Assembly (NCBI GenBank): GCA_000611775.1
Contig: KK106983.1
Location: 4,841,818-4,905,817 of the forward strand
Direction of reading: 5' to 3'
Source of the DNA: Umbilicaria muhlenbergii
Taxonomy: Eukaryota > Ascomycota > Lecanoromycetes > Umbilicariales > Umbilicariaceae
DNA: 64,000 bases
Below the pieces are notes generated by a model. It saw nothing but the letters and a program-made list of their open reading frames with translations. It searched no databases and was not told the DNA's origin. The translations under genes and the position numbers were made by a program. Within the stretch, counting starts at the first letter, position 1. Every line of letters begins with the position of its first letter. Shown here piece after piece: positions 1-12,523 of this stretch.

Positions 1-1085
1 CGTTAGGGAGACGATGTAGAAGAGAGTAATACGCCAGAAGACTTGCTTGACGGCTGTTGGGAGAGACTTGCGAGGGTTGGCTGTCTCGGCAGCGGCAAGG
101 CCTACCAATTCGGTCCCTGCGAAAGCGAAGGCAGCGGTGACGAAAGTGGAACAAAGACCCTTGAAGCCATGGTTAAAGGCGCCAGGATGGTGCCAGTATT
201 TCCCGCCGATGTAGCCGCCCTTGGGTCCGCCACCGCAATCGAGGATGATTCCGAGGATGCTGCAGGGTGGATTAGCTACAGGACCGACGCGTCAGGAAAG
301 ATTTGCTTACATGAACCCGATGACCGCAATGACCTTGATGATCGAGAACACAAACTCTGCTTCACCGTAGCCCTTGACACCGAAGAAATTGATACTGATT
401 ATGACCACCAAGAATATGGCGACCCACGCGGCGTTAGAGATCGAAGAATTCCAATAGTCAACCGTGATCGACGCAGCGACGATCTCGAGCGGCAAGACAA
501 CGAGCCATTGCATAGCGTAATTCCAACCCATGGCGAAACCCCAGGCAGGATCCAAGAACCGGGTCGAATATGCGGAGAAGGAGCCAGCGACAGGAAAGAG
601 CACAGCCATCTCGCCGAGAGCATGGACGGTGCAGTACAGCATGACACCGATCAGACCGAAGGCGATCAGCAACGAAGCCGGACCACCATTCGCCAAAGCC
701 TTTCCAGATCCAACAAAGAGACCAGTACCTGCGCTGCCGTCAGTATGGTTTCTGAGCATCACGGGTAGAGATATGGCATACCAATAGAACCACCAATGGC
801 AATCATCTGCAGATGCCTTCCTTTCAACCTCCTGTGCAAAGCTGAGTTCGCAGTCGCATGGGCCGCACCCTCGAGGTCGAAGACCTTTCCATTGGCGCCG
901 ACGGCACCCTTCGGGGTCGTGCTTGCGTTGGGATCTCGTTTGAAGCCATCCCAGATCCGAGCCGGAAGGCTGCGTTTGGCAACGTCGGACTCTCCATAAT
1001 AGGCTCCACGGCTTGGAGACTCGGGCACTGGCGAAGAGCCAGAGGAATCGTCGGCGGCTTTCTCTGAGAACATTCTCGGAGCCAT
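1..1085 (-). CDS. Amino-acid permease, N-terminal part (cut by window start)
   Basis: Plasma-membrane proton-coupled amino-acid importer of the yeast AAT/GAP1-type (APC superfamily). I read three exons: 782-1085, 311-728 and 1-259, with introns 729-781 and 260-310 (GTATGC and GTAAGC donors, CAG acceptors). Splicing rebuilds the family signature MIAIGGSIGTGLFVGSGKAL at about residues 94-113, the first membrane helix, after a hydrophilic cytosolic N-terminus of about 93 residues. Downstream are helices 2-5 and the conserved stretch AGTELVGLAAAETANPRKS. About 327 residues are visible; the family is about 550-600, so the C-terminal 40% lies outside the window. The ATG at 1085 is chosen because the only in-frame codon upstream that could start is GTG. 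Substrate range cannot be told from this part. Confidence 0.93.
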
Positions 1086-2849
1086 GGTGAAGTTGTCTTT
1101 TCGCACGTGGCGGGTTTCGTTATGGAGGGGGATCCAAGATAGGCGAGGCCAGCAACGGAAGGGTTGAGCGTTTCCGCCCGTCCTTCAGCTTTGGAGATGT
1201 ACGAGTATGGATGCTGGCTACAAGGTGGCTAACTATAGCAGAGAGACGAGTATGAAGTGCGGCAAGTAAGGGAGCAGACACTGCTCCAGGTGGGGGAGTA
1301 ATTTCACAGAAATGACGGCTGCTGTGTGGGTAATCCGGCGCTTTTTGACCGGCGAGCTTTACCGGCCCACGCCCCGTTGCGGACTAGCTTGACTGATAGA
1401 GTTGGCGGCCAAGATGCGAGGCAGGCAGCAGGCGAGGAGATAAGGCGAGGAGAAAAGGCTAGGAGAAAAAGCACGCCGCTAGGAGCACAGTAAGGCCGGT
1501 CATCTGCACATTCCGTGGCTGATGGCGACAAGACCCTTCCGTGCTGTGCCTCACTGCCAACGGCCTGATCTGCTCCGTGTGGTGGTCTTAAAGGCCTCAC
1601 ACACACCGGCCCATTTCGAGTCATCATACTATCACACGTGCCTCACCGAGACTCAGGGAGCAGGCATCCGCCACCGACGAGAGAATCCATATCTTGATGA
1701 GTCATCTTGATGAGTTATCACACGAGAAGGAATGATTACTGCTAGACAGCCTGAGGCGATTGGGACCTGAGAACGGGGTGCGTACTGATGACCCAAGTAC
1801 GATCGTCTGTGGGATTCTTCTTATCGGGGTCCGAAAAGCCAGTGCTACCTACTCGTACAAACTCGAATACGGAATCCCCGCTCACGTGAGTGCGCAGTGC
1901 GCGACATGCCATCCTGTTGATAATCATTAATCGCTCGATTCTCACAACCCTACCGAACCTATCATTGCCACCCTTGGCGTCTTGTTGGTAGCATTGGCAA
2001 TCCTTGAGCTCCTGACGTGCTACAACATTGACCTCGGCTTTCTTAACCATCATTGGTAGGTGCCGCTGACGGTGGCGGTCAGGGGCTGTGAGTACTTGTA
2101 TTCAGGCCTGGAGAGCTACCATGTATGAGTATGAATACCAATCCTCTGTACCTGCTCTTGAGGCCAGAGACCAGCCTACAACTACCCCTTATCCTTCTGT
2201 GGATCCATTGTGTCTTCCATGATTCCTCGCCAAGTCACATTGGCAATATGATAAGCTTTCTAACAAACTTCATCCTGTATAGACAATTTACAATGATTGT
2301 GAACCTTCAGGGTTCTCCTCACTTGGCTGGGCCGGGTTGGCCCCGGGTTTTGCATCGGCCGGCTTGTGGATACGGGTAATATAGAGTACTTCCCATGAAT
2401 TCCGGGGTGGCCAACGTCGCCCTGAGACTCGATGTCCCGTCTTCTAAGCAAGGTAGGGCGTGTTATCAGCAGCGTGTGGATCTTCGGTAAACGTCACAGT
2501 TGTCATCAGCGAGCTCGACAATGCTACTACGTAGTAAGATGTAATCATGATATAAGTGTCCCACAGGCCACTTGGACTTCCGGTTCTGCCCGAGCTCATG
2601 AATGAAGCCCGGTTGCTTTCATCCCAAGAATTAGTAATGAGCAAAGTACATGTCGTTGAGCATCACGGTCAAACACGGCCTCACGTCTAAAACCTGGTGC
2701 AGAGGACTGTACTTTACGCCCAACGTTCCTCATGAGGGTGGCAAAATCAAAAGGTTGATACCACGGTGGCTCAATGCATATTTACGTCCAATAACTACTC
2801 CGCCAGACTAAAACGCATATTTTCATTGGATCCGTACAGCTGTATCACT
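1086..2849. other. Intergenic, 1.76 kb, no gene seen
   Basis: Holds the promoter side of the permease and the 3' side of the CFEM gene. Short reading frames on both strands lack conserved motifs and splice-supported extensions. A small direct repeat (TCTTGATGAGT twice, about 1693-1714) is the only structure noticed. Confidence 0.5.
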
Positions 2850-3764
2850 TCACAGTAAGGCAAGTGCGGCAATAGCTGCACCAGCTGCGCCCATGTTGGA
2901 GCCAAGGAGGTAAGATCCTGCCCCAGTAGATGGCGATGCAGCTGCCGCAGAAGAGCCCGAGGCGGACAAGGCTTTCGTCGCCGATGAGGACTCTATGGTA
3001 GCTGGTAAGTTCAACCCAAGAAATAACAGGAAATGCGTCAACATTGAGGATCTGTGTAAGGTAGAGAGAGCACTCTTCTAATCCGAGATACAGCCCACGA
3101 GAACGCAGAAAAGTGACTCACCAGTCGAGGTAGCGGCGGAGCTTGTGCTAGCCATAGAGCCGGACATGGTAGACGACATCATACTCGATGCCGTACTGGA
3201 CCCGGAGACCCCAGTGCTGACAGGAGCAGCAGCGGAGCCACCGGTGGCGCTGCTGCTACTGCTACTGGCTGTTGCGGTCGACGAGGCAGCGCAGGAAGCT
3301 GATGTTGGTAAGGTCACACCATCACTGTCCAGAGGATAAGTCAGCTCGTGTTGAGCCAAGGATAGTTCGCTGAAGGAGTACGTACGCAGCGCAAAGCTGG
3401 CTCGCGAACTGCACGGTCGCTATTCCGATTCCAACGTCAGCTGCTTGAAAACCCCGGTTTCAATTCGAGGGGAAAACACATACTTTGTTGATCTGCCGGG
3501 GGGCATTTTGTAGCGACACAGCAAGACAGCTCGCTAATCAGGTTTGTGTTCGAGCAAATACACTTGATATCCAACGCACTACATCCACCAAAAGAAGTGC
3601 CTACACAGGATTGCTGTTGCAGAACGCGTCAGTTGTTTGCGCAAGTAGGAACTCAGCTAGCTCCTGAAGGAAGCACTCACGGCGCACTGAGGAAGGGAAG
3701 AAAGACTCTGAGCAGCAGTAAGCGCGCCGAAACCCGCAATGACTGCTAGAATGGTACTCTTCAT
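2850..3764 (-). CDS. CFEM-domain GPI-anchored cell-surface protein
   Basis: Five exons (3681-3764, 3484-3613, 3386-3440, 3122-3324, 2850-3001) join in frame to about 208 residues. Residues 1-18 are a signal peptide (MKSTILAVIAGFGALTAA). Residues 19-90 form a CFEM domain with eight cysteines in the family order, starting LPQCAQSC, through CSALDIKCIC, SCCVATKC and QLCAADGVTLP, including the Asp of the CxxxDxxC motif that in characterised members helps bind haem iron. A Ser/Thr/Ala-rich stalk follows, then a small-residue site and hydrophobic tail (GAAGAAIAALALL) typical of GPI attachment. CFEM proteins act at the wall in iron/haem uptake, adhesion or as effectors; the role here is not decidable. 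The domain is split by three short introns and would be missed by simple ORF calling. All exon joins keep phase. Confidence 0.9.
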
Positions 3765-5608
3765 TCTGACTGCGAACACGAATGAAACGAACGGAGCTGA
3801 GTAACGGCGACGATGAAAGGAGAGGCTGCTGATGCTGTTGATGGAAGTCTGCTCGCTTCTGTGGTCGTGCTAAGACTACCGCACGGACCGGTCCGGGGAT
3901 TTCCCCGGGCCTTGAAAGGCGAGCCGCTAAACCCTTAACGAAGCCGCCGCCAAATCTAGAATTCCTCTCCTTTCCCCAAACAAGTCTGCCAAGAATGGTC
4001 GGTCCTCAGGTATATGCAATATTCTTCCAGACTGCATACGTCTCTGGATAAAGAACTATACCTTGGTCTAGTCTAACACAGTCCGTGACTATCGATTTCA
4101 AATTCTAGCATCGTCGCTTGCAACGATGCTTGTTAGTACTGCAGTCACCTGCAGTACTGCACACTCACTTGCTCCGTACGCTCATCTTCTTTAAGCTGCG
4201 AATTCAAACCTTTGTCAATGCCTCTCAGTGTGGCCTGCAGTAGCGTTTCCCTTGTCTGGCAAGGATTCAAACCATGTGGCTGTCTATAGGTGCGGCTGAG
4301 GGCGAGGACATATCTTCCCAAACAGCTTCAAGGCTGAGGCCCCATCAAGAACAGTCCGAAGCTGATTGATCCAGACAATGGTTGGCCTCTTCAAGCCCGT
4401 GGGGTGTCAGTTTTCGTGTTTGATCTTGACAGAGGAAGCACGGATTTGTAACACAATGTGTAGGCTCTTTTAAACCCGGTAATCCCCACCCCCACGAGCA
4501 TCCAGAATTGCTGGCGTTCGCAAATGAGCGTATTAGAGCCGGTGCCATAGACAGTGCAAAGGCGATTTTTGGGAACTTGAAAAGTTTAGATGAGGAGGTT
4601 TTAGAAATGCTCCTGGGAACATCAAGGGTGTACGTTGGCCGGAGATGGGATGCCGCGAAGCTCTCCCCATCGAAAATGCATTTCAACAATGATACCAACA
4701 GAGTAGGAGGAGGGATGGGACTCTGGAGACCAGATCAGTCAGGCTCCCGTTAATGTCACTAGGCACTGGAAGTGAAAAGACGCCGCAACACCGGCTCGCG
4801 ATTTGGAGCGTCTCAACTCTACGCCTCTACCCCAGATCCATAAACAATTCGGGCTAACGAAGTGGATAGATCGACTAAAAGGACTCAAAGCAACGAATGC
4901 TCTGGCACTGAACCAGACAGCACTACGCCATCATTCGGACGCTAGCTTCGGAGGAGAGCGGATGACCTTGAGCAAGTGGTCATCAATCTCCAAGTCAAGC
5001 ACGCGAAATCACAGTAGACTATCACGGCTGCAACTGCGACTCTCAAAATTTTCCTCCCCACTAACTTCCAAGCTCGTGAGCGCCAGTCCTCCAGCTACAC
5101 CTGGACCTAAAGCTCCCTACTTGTTGCCTAGTTGACGCTCACACTCCGTCATGAACGGATATCTACCACCTGACGCCATATGCATGTTCCGGTAATGCCA
5201 TTCGACATTCAGGGACGACTGTCATTGCTAGCTGATGGTTAAGTCAGCTGGAAGGGACCACCGTGGAGGATGATCCCGTTGGGGTCTTGGGAATCTCCTT
5301 TTAGCTAAGGCAAGACAGCGCTGGTCAAGCTCGGGGGTGCCTTCGCGTGCTTTGACAATAGCAAATTGCAAGACTCGCCCGCTTGAAACGAATGTTGGGA
5401 ATTCACGTGAGCGTAAGCAGCCTTGAGTATCTAAACAAAGGTGAAAGAGGCTACCAATCCGCGAGTAGCTACAGTTAAGAAGCAATGAATTTGTGCCCAG
5501 TACCTGAACACCGACGCTAATCTGACTGATCGATATTTATCCTATACATTCCATGACAATTTCACATCCCACCGAAATCGCCATAGAAGGGTAGCCGTCT
5601 CTCTTGGC
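3765..5608. other. Intergenic, 1.84 kb, no gene seen
   Basis: Contains the upstream region of the CFEM gene and the downstream region of the MFS gene. The longest frames (4345-4698 minus, 4803-5135 plus) have unbiased composition, no recognisable family and no convincing splice continuation, so I do not call them. Confidence 0.5.
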
Positions 5609-7627
5609 CTACCACAGATGCATCATCTTAAGTAGGTCGTGCCGGTGGAAGAAAGCTCTGTTCTTCTTCCCAAAAATGTCTGCAAAAGATGCCGTTCAGA
5701 ATTACCATCCCAACACATATATTGACGGATGCAACTTACACATGGGAATACTGAGCAGGCACACTCCGATCTGGATACTAGCGATGACATAAAACGTCTT
5801 CAAGGATCCTGCTGCCACAAGCCAATCGTAGGCACCCCAGGTCAACCCAAAGCTAAACATGTTCTTAAAGATCATTAGACAAGTGAAGGCCTCAACAGCA
5901 ATCTCGCCTGTCTTAAAGTTAGCGTACGTTCCTGTGTGATCTCGATTTGTTTGTAAGACTTACGATGAGCATCAACGATATATAATGCACTGGCCACAGC
6001 TCCCAGTACCATGCCCATCACCTCAAGACCAAAAAAAAAGTCTGGCCAGAACCAACCATACCTCGAAACATTATTACCTGTGATCCCGAACCCGTACAAC
6101 CCAGCGCATCCAAACACAAGCTGAGCAATGACAAGAACAATGCGAAACTCTGGCTCATAAACGCCCTTGTTTCTGCGTATCATAACCTTGGTGGACCAAT
6201 CCGCAAGCAAGCCTGCAACAAGGAAGCCCACAATGGCACCGACGAAGGCACCAGTGTACATGTACCCCGTCTTGACCTCGTCGAAGAACAGAGGCGGCCC
6301 AAGAAAGATAGCAGCGAGCACTACACCGATGAATACTGTCCACCCAATCATAGTGCCTTGGATGAGGCAAGCCCATAGGATGGCTGGGTTGAGAAACAAT
6401 GGGAAAGGCCGGAGCAGAAGCTTGAGGAAATTCTCATCTGTTTTGCGGCCGTTGAAGGGAAGTAGACTGCGGGCATAGCTGACTTTCTTCGGCACGAGGG
6501 CCCTGTCCCACGTTGCTGAAACATCAACATCAGCAGGCTCTTTGTCCAACGAACCATTGCCACTTGTGTCGGCACTATGACTAGGCGCACGTGTTCTATG
6601 GGGAGACAATTCGTATTCCGGAACATGTCGCAATCCAGGTTCGCGCTGGAGACTTTCTTCTCCGGTAAAGTCCGTGTTCAGATGACTAGCACGTCGAAAG
6701 GCAGTCTCCGGTACGAAGAAGATGACCAAAGGTAAGACTGCGGCGGCGAAAATGGCAATGAAGTAAAATGACCACCACCATCCAAGTGTGTGTGTAATCT
6801 TCCCGACAAGCACTGGAGTGAAGAAGGCTCCACCGAAGAGGGCCAGATTGGAGAGTGCCATGCGTTTGCCACGTTCCTGTTACCTCCAGATTAGCACAAG
6901 TCCAGCGTGGAGGCCCGAATAGATACAGAAAGAGCTCGGCGAAACTTACATGGACAAAGTATAGATCTCCCACACTGGCGTTGACAAGAGCTTCGAAAGG
7001 CGCCAGTGAGACCCCTTGAAGCACGCGCGCCCAGAGCAGGCTTTTGTAGCTATGTCCGCTTGCTCCACCCCACGCACTACTGACGATCAGGAGGACATTC
7101 CCTAGCAAGTATAGATGTCGTTTGCCCCATACTCTTGCCGACGCAACGAAGAGGAAGCCTGCCACGCCAACAGCGCATAGATGGTATCCGGTGAGCAACG
7201 CCATTTGGGTGAAGTTCCTCTGAAAGTACAAAGCCAGCGTAAGGGTGTTGGCGGCGAGTAAAGGGCTCAGCGTCGATGCCATGACAGAGATGATGGACAG
7301 AATGAAGAGGATGGTGTCGCGCTTCCATAATGGCCAGTTCTGGACTTTCTCAGTACATGTTCATCTCGGAAGTAACGGCCTCAGCTTACCAGAGGGTCAT
7401 TGGGGTCATCACTGGGTTGCGGCACCAAGATGATCGGCACTGGACCGCTCCTGTCGTACTTGAGCCTCGAATCGATGAGCCCTGTGCCTGCAGGTCGGCT
7501 GGCGTCATCTAGCACGTATGATGTGCCTGCGGACGTGTTAACCCTACCGTCAGAGTTCTTTCAGACGGTTGTAGGACATACCAGGCACATGCTCTGTACT
7601 GGAGACTTCCAGGACCCCTAACCCCAT
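5609..7627 (-). CDS. MFS transporter (DHA1/HOL1-like, 12 TM)
   Basis: Six exons (7582-7627, 7390-7526, 6950-7339, 5964-6876, 5740-5907, 5609-5679) give a 574-residue membrane protein, normal for the fungal drug:H+ antiporter-1/HOL1-like group. Diagnostic pieces appear only after splicing: PNDPLNWPLWKRD before helix 1; YFVHERGKRMALSN across an intron (RGKR-type loop); AYIVDAHR joined to EIAVEAFTC; and the terminal AYDWLVAAG helix followed by YIFGKKNRAFFHRHD. A long central cytosolic loop (about residues 255-340) separates the two six-helix halves. All introns are GT-AG. It exports or imports small molecules across the plasma membrane; the substrate cannot be inferred, and no neighbouring biosynthetic genes suggest one. 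The ATG at 7627 is the first in frame. Confidence 0.93.
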
Positions 7628-9910
7628 GTTGCCGACTCAGCGCTTCTCAGGGCGTTAAATTTCTGGTTGATTGACTTGGTAGGGTTCCGAGGCCTACAAG
7701 GGCCTGTAGCTCGAGCAATTAAGGGTCATGATTTTGACGTTTGACCTCTCGAGATCTTGGACAAATGGAATCTCTTGAGATGGCCGATTAGGTGGTGCGC
7801 TGGAGGCTACTTTACGATACACGCGCTGGTGCCAGTCGAGAGCCACCGTGCCACCATCGATCTCTAGCGCCTTCTGCTTTAAGGCTGGGGTCCTCGCACA
7901 AGGACCAACCGTCGCCTCTGCAGTCGTTGTTACCCAAAACCCACAACATCAAGTCCAATTTGATTAATGAATTGTTTCGTAGATAGGAGATGACGTTAAT
8001 TTGGCCATTAGTGTTGCGAGCATACAGACAAACAGGCTTATCGGATTTCTGTCCCACTATTCCACTTCCTTACACTATCGGCCGGTTGTCATTTACATGC
8101 GAGTCATCTGCTATGAACCTCGATGGAGCTATTCGATACTCTCTTTCTGTGTCCCCATTGGCATGATAGCACTTCTGCACCACTTAGTGATAGATGATCG
8201 CGGCGACCTTTATAGGCTTTCTTTAACTTTCCTTCAACTTTCCAATCTTATAGATATCGTTGCATATCCGCAAATCAAGATCAACAAGTTGTAGGAATCC
8301 CTAAACCTCTTCCTCGGTCTCAACAGGAGAGATGACTATGTATCCCATCGTCTTCGCCCCGAAGTCAGGAAGAGGGCACGGTCTATCACTGTAGCACGGC
8401 GCTAGTCAATCTATCGCTACTGTCTGAATCGGAAGAGAGTGGCGATTCAGACAACAGCGACGTCTGGATCCTTAATGGCGTTATCAAGGCTTGTTCCCTA
8501 GTGGACCTACCACCTCTGGAAAAAGGGAAACTCTCACAAGCAGCGGAATTTCTGCGAAGAGCATGGATCAATCCTAAACCGACCCTGTTGAGATGCTGAC
8601 AGTTTCTTCCTCCGTAAAAGCTGGGAAGCGTCCACAACCTCAAGAGAACGCCACACCTTACAACATTCCACAGTGTGCAGGAAGCCAAAGCATTTCCGGT
8701 CAGGTTCGCCATTTTCCAGCCAGTTTCGATAGGTCATACTCTCGTGAAGCTGGTGACGGTACTTTTGAGATTGTTAATGGATAGAGGCCTCTGGGTGGCA
8801 GGAACACATCTCTACAGACCGTAACAACCGTCAGCCTCCATCATTGGCGTGACTTGTACATCGGCCGAAGCTTCAAGTCGCTGGTAGAGTCACCTTGTTT
8901 CCAAGGGCCTGTCGGAAGTGCTTTACAGAGTTGGACTATCTCGTACTCTCTCGTCTATAACCTCTTGCTCTGCGTCCTCTTCCTCTACGACTTCTCGATC
9001 CACAACATCACGAAACCTCCTACATCAAAAGCGACGCATTCTAGTCTCCATGGCCCATCAACAGCCCATGCCTTCGCCATACACTGGACATCTATTTTGG
9101 CCTACTCCAAGAAACGAGTGGCCTGGCCGAGAGGCAGAATCATCGCTACGGGTTAGACTACTAGCTCCGCCGCGTTGCTACTCTGTCAGTACCTACTATA
9201 TACAAATTGACACTTAAGGCGCGGTATTACAGACGGTTCGGCTGCGTTGCTGGGAAATGTGGTGGTGTCGGGGCTGAGGTGAGGGTCTAGATTCACCGCG
9301 GGGTGAGGGGTTGCTACAATGACCCATGTGGGATATACTGTACTGCTTACTTTTATGGGATGGCGTCGTTGAATCTCAAAGCACCGTTTCTAAGCCTGTC
9401 CTCATCGCTGTAGCTAAAAGCTGACGCTGATTAGCGGGCAATCTTGGGTTATATAGCTAGAAGGGCTTCATGCATTACGAGTCAAACGTCCACACAGCAC
9501 TACATAAAGATCACATCTCCTATCAATCAGTAGTAGAGACTGATTTTGCATAATTGCGCTGGAAACGAGTCTCCGCTGCGAAGACGAGAATCGTTGCAAA
9601 GTCCAACGCTCCTTTAACACGAGATTTCTGCAGTACAGCCGATTGAGCTGACCATACACCATCGACTTCTACCTTGCGAAATAATGACAGCTAAATCCAG
9701 AGAGCAGGGCGAACAACCATCGCAGGAAGAAACATGGCCGTCGTTTGCACCGCCGCTAGACCACAAAGGATTTGGGAAAACCTCCTCCACTTCCGTTTGA
9801 AATCCACAACAAGCATTCCGTCGAAAAAAACAATGCCCGTCGAACCAGAGGTCTGGCTCTTCTGACATCGTTGTTCGCTTCGAAACGCTATGAGCATGTC
9901 AAGCAGCGGT
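7628..9910. other. Intergenic, 2.28 kb, no gene seen
   Basis: Largest gene-free stretch in the window. It lies between the 5' end of the MFS gene and the 3' end of the 14-3-3 gene. Frames at 8386-8712 (minus) and 8854-9156 (plus) lack ATG starts or family features. A degenerate transposon remnant cannot be excluded by eye. Confidence 0.45.
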
Positions 9911-11270
9911 CTAGGACTCGGTAGCCGCCGGCGCTTCCGCGGGCTCCGGCGCATCGGCCTTGTGAGGCTCAGCAGACGTCGCCTTCTCCGCCTCCTTTGA
10001 TCCTTCACCACTAGGCGCGGCCTCAGCCTCACCGCCGTCGGAAGAGGTCCAGAGGGTAAGGTTGTCGCGGAGAAGCTGCATGATGAGAGTGCTGTCACGG
10101 TAGGACTCCTCGGAAAGCGAGTCGAGCTCGGCGATGGCGTCATCGAAAGCCTGCTTGGCAAGATGGCAAGCCCGATCGGGTGAGTTGAGGATCTCGTAAT
10201 AGAAGACGGAGAAGTTGAGCGCAAGACCGAGACGGATTGGGTGGGTGGGGGTCAGCTCTGTCTGGGCAACATCTGTTGCGTTCTGTGTTATGGAATTAGC
10301 CTTCCTTCAGTCCGTATCCAAGTAACAGAAAGGCCTACCTTGTACGCCTCGTGAGCTGCAGTAGCAGCAACCTTACGCTTCTCGCCAGACGCAAACTCCG
10401 CCAAGTAGCGGTGGTAATCACCCTTCCTAAAGCACGAGACCCGTTAGCATCTGCGATCGTCGGGGTACTAATATCGCGCTTGTACTGAGACATACATCTT
10501 GTGGTAGAACACCTTCGATTCACCAGATTCTGCCTTGGGAATGAGAGATTCGTCCAACACGTCAAGAACATCTTGGCACACTCGCTCAAGCTCGGTCTCG
10601 ATCTTTTGACGGTAGTCACGGATGGTTCCAACATGCTTATCTGAGCCTTTGGACTCCTCTTTCTGCTCGATCGACGAGATGATGCGCCAAGAAGCACGTC
10701 GAGTTCCGACAACATTTTTATAAGCGACAGAAAGGAGGTTACGCTCATCAACCGTCAACTCGCCGCCAATCTGCAATATCCGTTAGGTCTTGACTTTCAT
10801 TAGGTATTCGGCTGGTAATCGAGGAGATGTCGCGTGAATCGATGCACTCAAGTGTTTCCGTACCTTTGCGACCTCCTGCATTGAAGTTAGTAAGTTGAGT
10901 CTGAGCACCAACGATCGTTACAGATCACTGACCTTCATGTACGTAACCATCTCTTTAAAATTCACGGTTAGCATATACCTAGAACATCGCCTTTGTCATG
11001 CTCTTGGGGTGATACTGACCATCATAACGCTCAGCTTGCTCGCACAGCCTCGCGAGGAAGGTCTTGCTGGTAGGAAATCAGTAACCCATCCTGCGCCTGC
11101 AGAAGGCGCATGTCATACCTCTCGCGCTATAAGAGTTAGAAGTCAAGTTAGCTACGTGTATCTGTCTATGGTGAAAAGGCCGATGGTCAAGCGAGCGGTA
11201 AAGCGGTGGGATTAAGCTCCACAAGCAGGAGTGTTGATGGAGGTGGATAAGAACTTACTTCGCTCGTCAT
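9911..11270 (-). CDS. 14-3-3 protein
   Basis: Dimeric phosphoserine/threonine-binding adaptor of the cytosol and nucleus (BMH1/2 family), 277 residues. Eight exons: 11259-11270, 11119-11126, 11020-11066, 10933-10952, 10864-10875, 10496-10770, 10339-10426, 9911-10282. After joining, the N-terminal helices read [20 protein letters not shown] and [19 protein letters not shown]. The phosphopeptide pocket is intact: Lys of [15 protein letters not shown] with its Arg, and Arg-Tyr of the helix-5 region preceding [10 protein letters not shown]. The C-terminal part contains [20 protein letters not shown] and the [13 protein letters not shown] helix, then a variable acidic Ala/Glu-rich tail. Five of the first exons are tiny (12, 8, 47, 20 and 12 nt), so automated annotation is likely to mis-model the N-terminus. 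Phase is preserved at every junction. Confidence 0.96.
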
Positions 11271-12523
11271 CTTGTCCTGAGGGCGTTCAGTAATCTCAGC
11301 GTGACGATGAAGTGGAATTTGACAGGTGGACGATGGGACGAGGTGTGGCGTTAGATGGAGTGGGTGAGAAGTTGTGACTGAGATGTGGTTGAGTGACAAC
11401 GGCGCTCTTTCTAGCTTGAAGTCGCCAGAGTGAATTAAGCGAGATGATTTCCTCACACAAACGCAGGCGGCTCTACGTAGTACGTGGACTCGTTGACCCC
11501 GGCACCGCAGACCTGGCAACCGGGCACAGCTGTGGCAGAGCCAGTGCTAAAAGGACACGACGCCCATCTGGTTTGCAGACTGCTATTACGATTGCTACGA
11601 CGATGCCTCGTTCACACGCCGATAAGATCGGTGCAGTACTTGCCAACACCGGTACTTCTCAACACTTGAATGTACGGAGGACACGGTCGTCCAAATTGGC
11701 ACGTGAGAAGGCCGGAGTACTTATCGTCAAGCACATGTTTTGATCGCCACGCCCCTGTCCAGTGTCGGAGGGTGAAGATGCTGTGGAAGTGAATCGAACT
11801 CTTGATGGTGCTATCCTCTCGGCAGAAGTATCATTATTATTGCTGGAGCTTAAAACACAGTCTTGTTGTTATTCGTTGCCATTGTTGTTACTCTCGCTCG
11901 GCTCTATCTACAAGACAATGGGTTTTGCCAAGCATAGCCCCTCACAGTAAGGGGGACGAGGGGGAATGCGGACTCCGTACGGAACTGCGGTGTCGTAAAT
12001 CTGAGCACAACAGAGCAGCTGCGGCGTACGCCTTGTAAGGCTCTCCAGCAGATCTAGCCGGCATACGGAGTAGATGGGGCATTAGATGAGGGATTGGGTG
12101 ACCATCCGGTCGCCAATTAGTCCTGCCGGCAGAGGCATGTTTTGTTAGTCCTGAGGCCTCCCTGAGGCCTGCCTTGTAGGGTACAAGGTATGAGTAAGAG
12201 CAGGAGTACGAGAGACGGTAGTGGGTAGTGAGGGTGGCAGGAGCAGAAGAGACCCCGACACGTCCGATACACTTTTACTAGCGTGACGATGACCAACCGA
12301 ATATTCAGGCCACGTTGTACGCCGAATATTAAAAATGAGAATAAAGAGAAAAGAGCAGCGGACAACAGCAAGTCTCCCTTCGGTCACTCTTTGATGATCT
12401 CAACCATTTGAACCTCTTCCGCTTTTACCCCCGATCTCCCCCCCCTGTTTTCTGTTCCATGCACCACTCAAGATTGATCGCCGAATAGAGCTGTTGTAGA
12501 AAGGCAAGGATCACAGCGCGCAG
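11271..12523. other. Divergent promoter region between 14-3-3 and Ca2+ ATPase genes
   Basis: 1.25 kb with no convincing gene. Both neighbours start outward from it. A C/T-rich tract (about 12420-12450, including a run of C) lies 75-100 bp before the ATPase start, as is common in fungal core promoters. Confidence 0.5.

Noticed and set aside
43-768. 241-codon plus-strand frame
   Set aside because: Antisense to the amino-acid permease exons, non-ATG start, composition is a shadow of the real gene.
4255-4275. GATTCAAACC resembling a tRNA B box
   Set aside because: The flanking bases do not form a T-arm stem, and no A box or acceptor stem is present. No tRNA is supported anywhere in the window.
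4345-5135. Frames 4345-4698 (minus) and 4803-5135 (plus)
   Set aside because: No motifs, no splice-supported neighbours, codon content not protein-like.
9691-10224. 177-codon Ser/Arg-rich minus-strand frame
   Set aside because: Wrong-frame reading of the last 14-3-3 exon.
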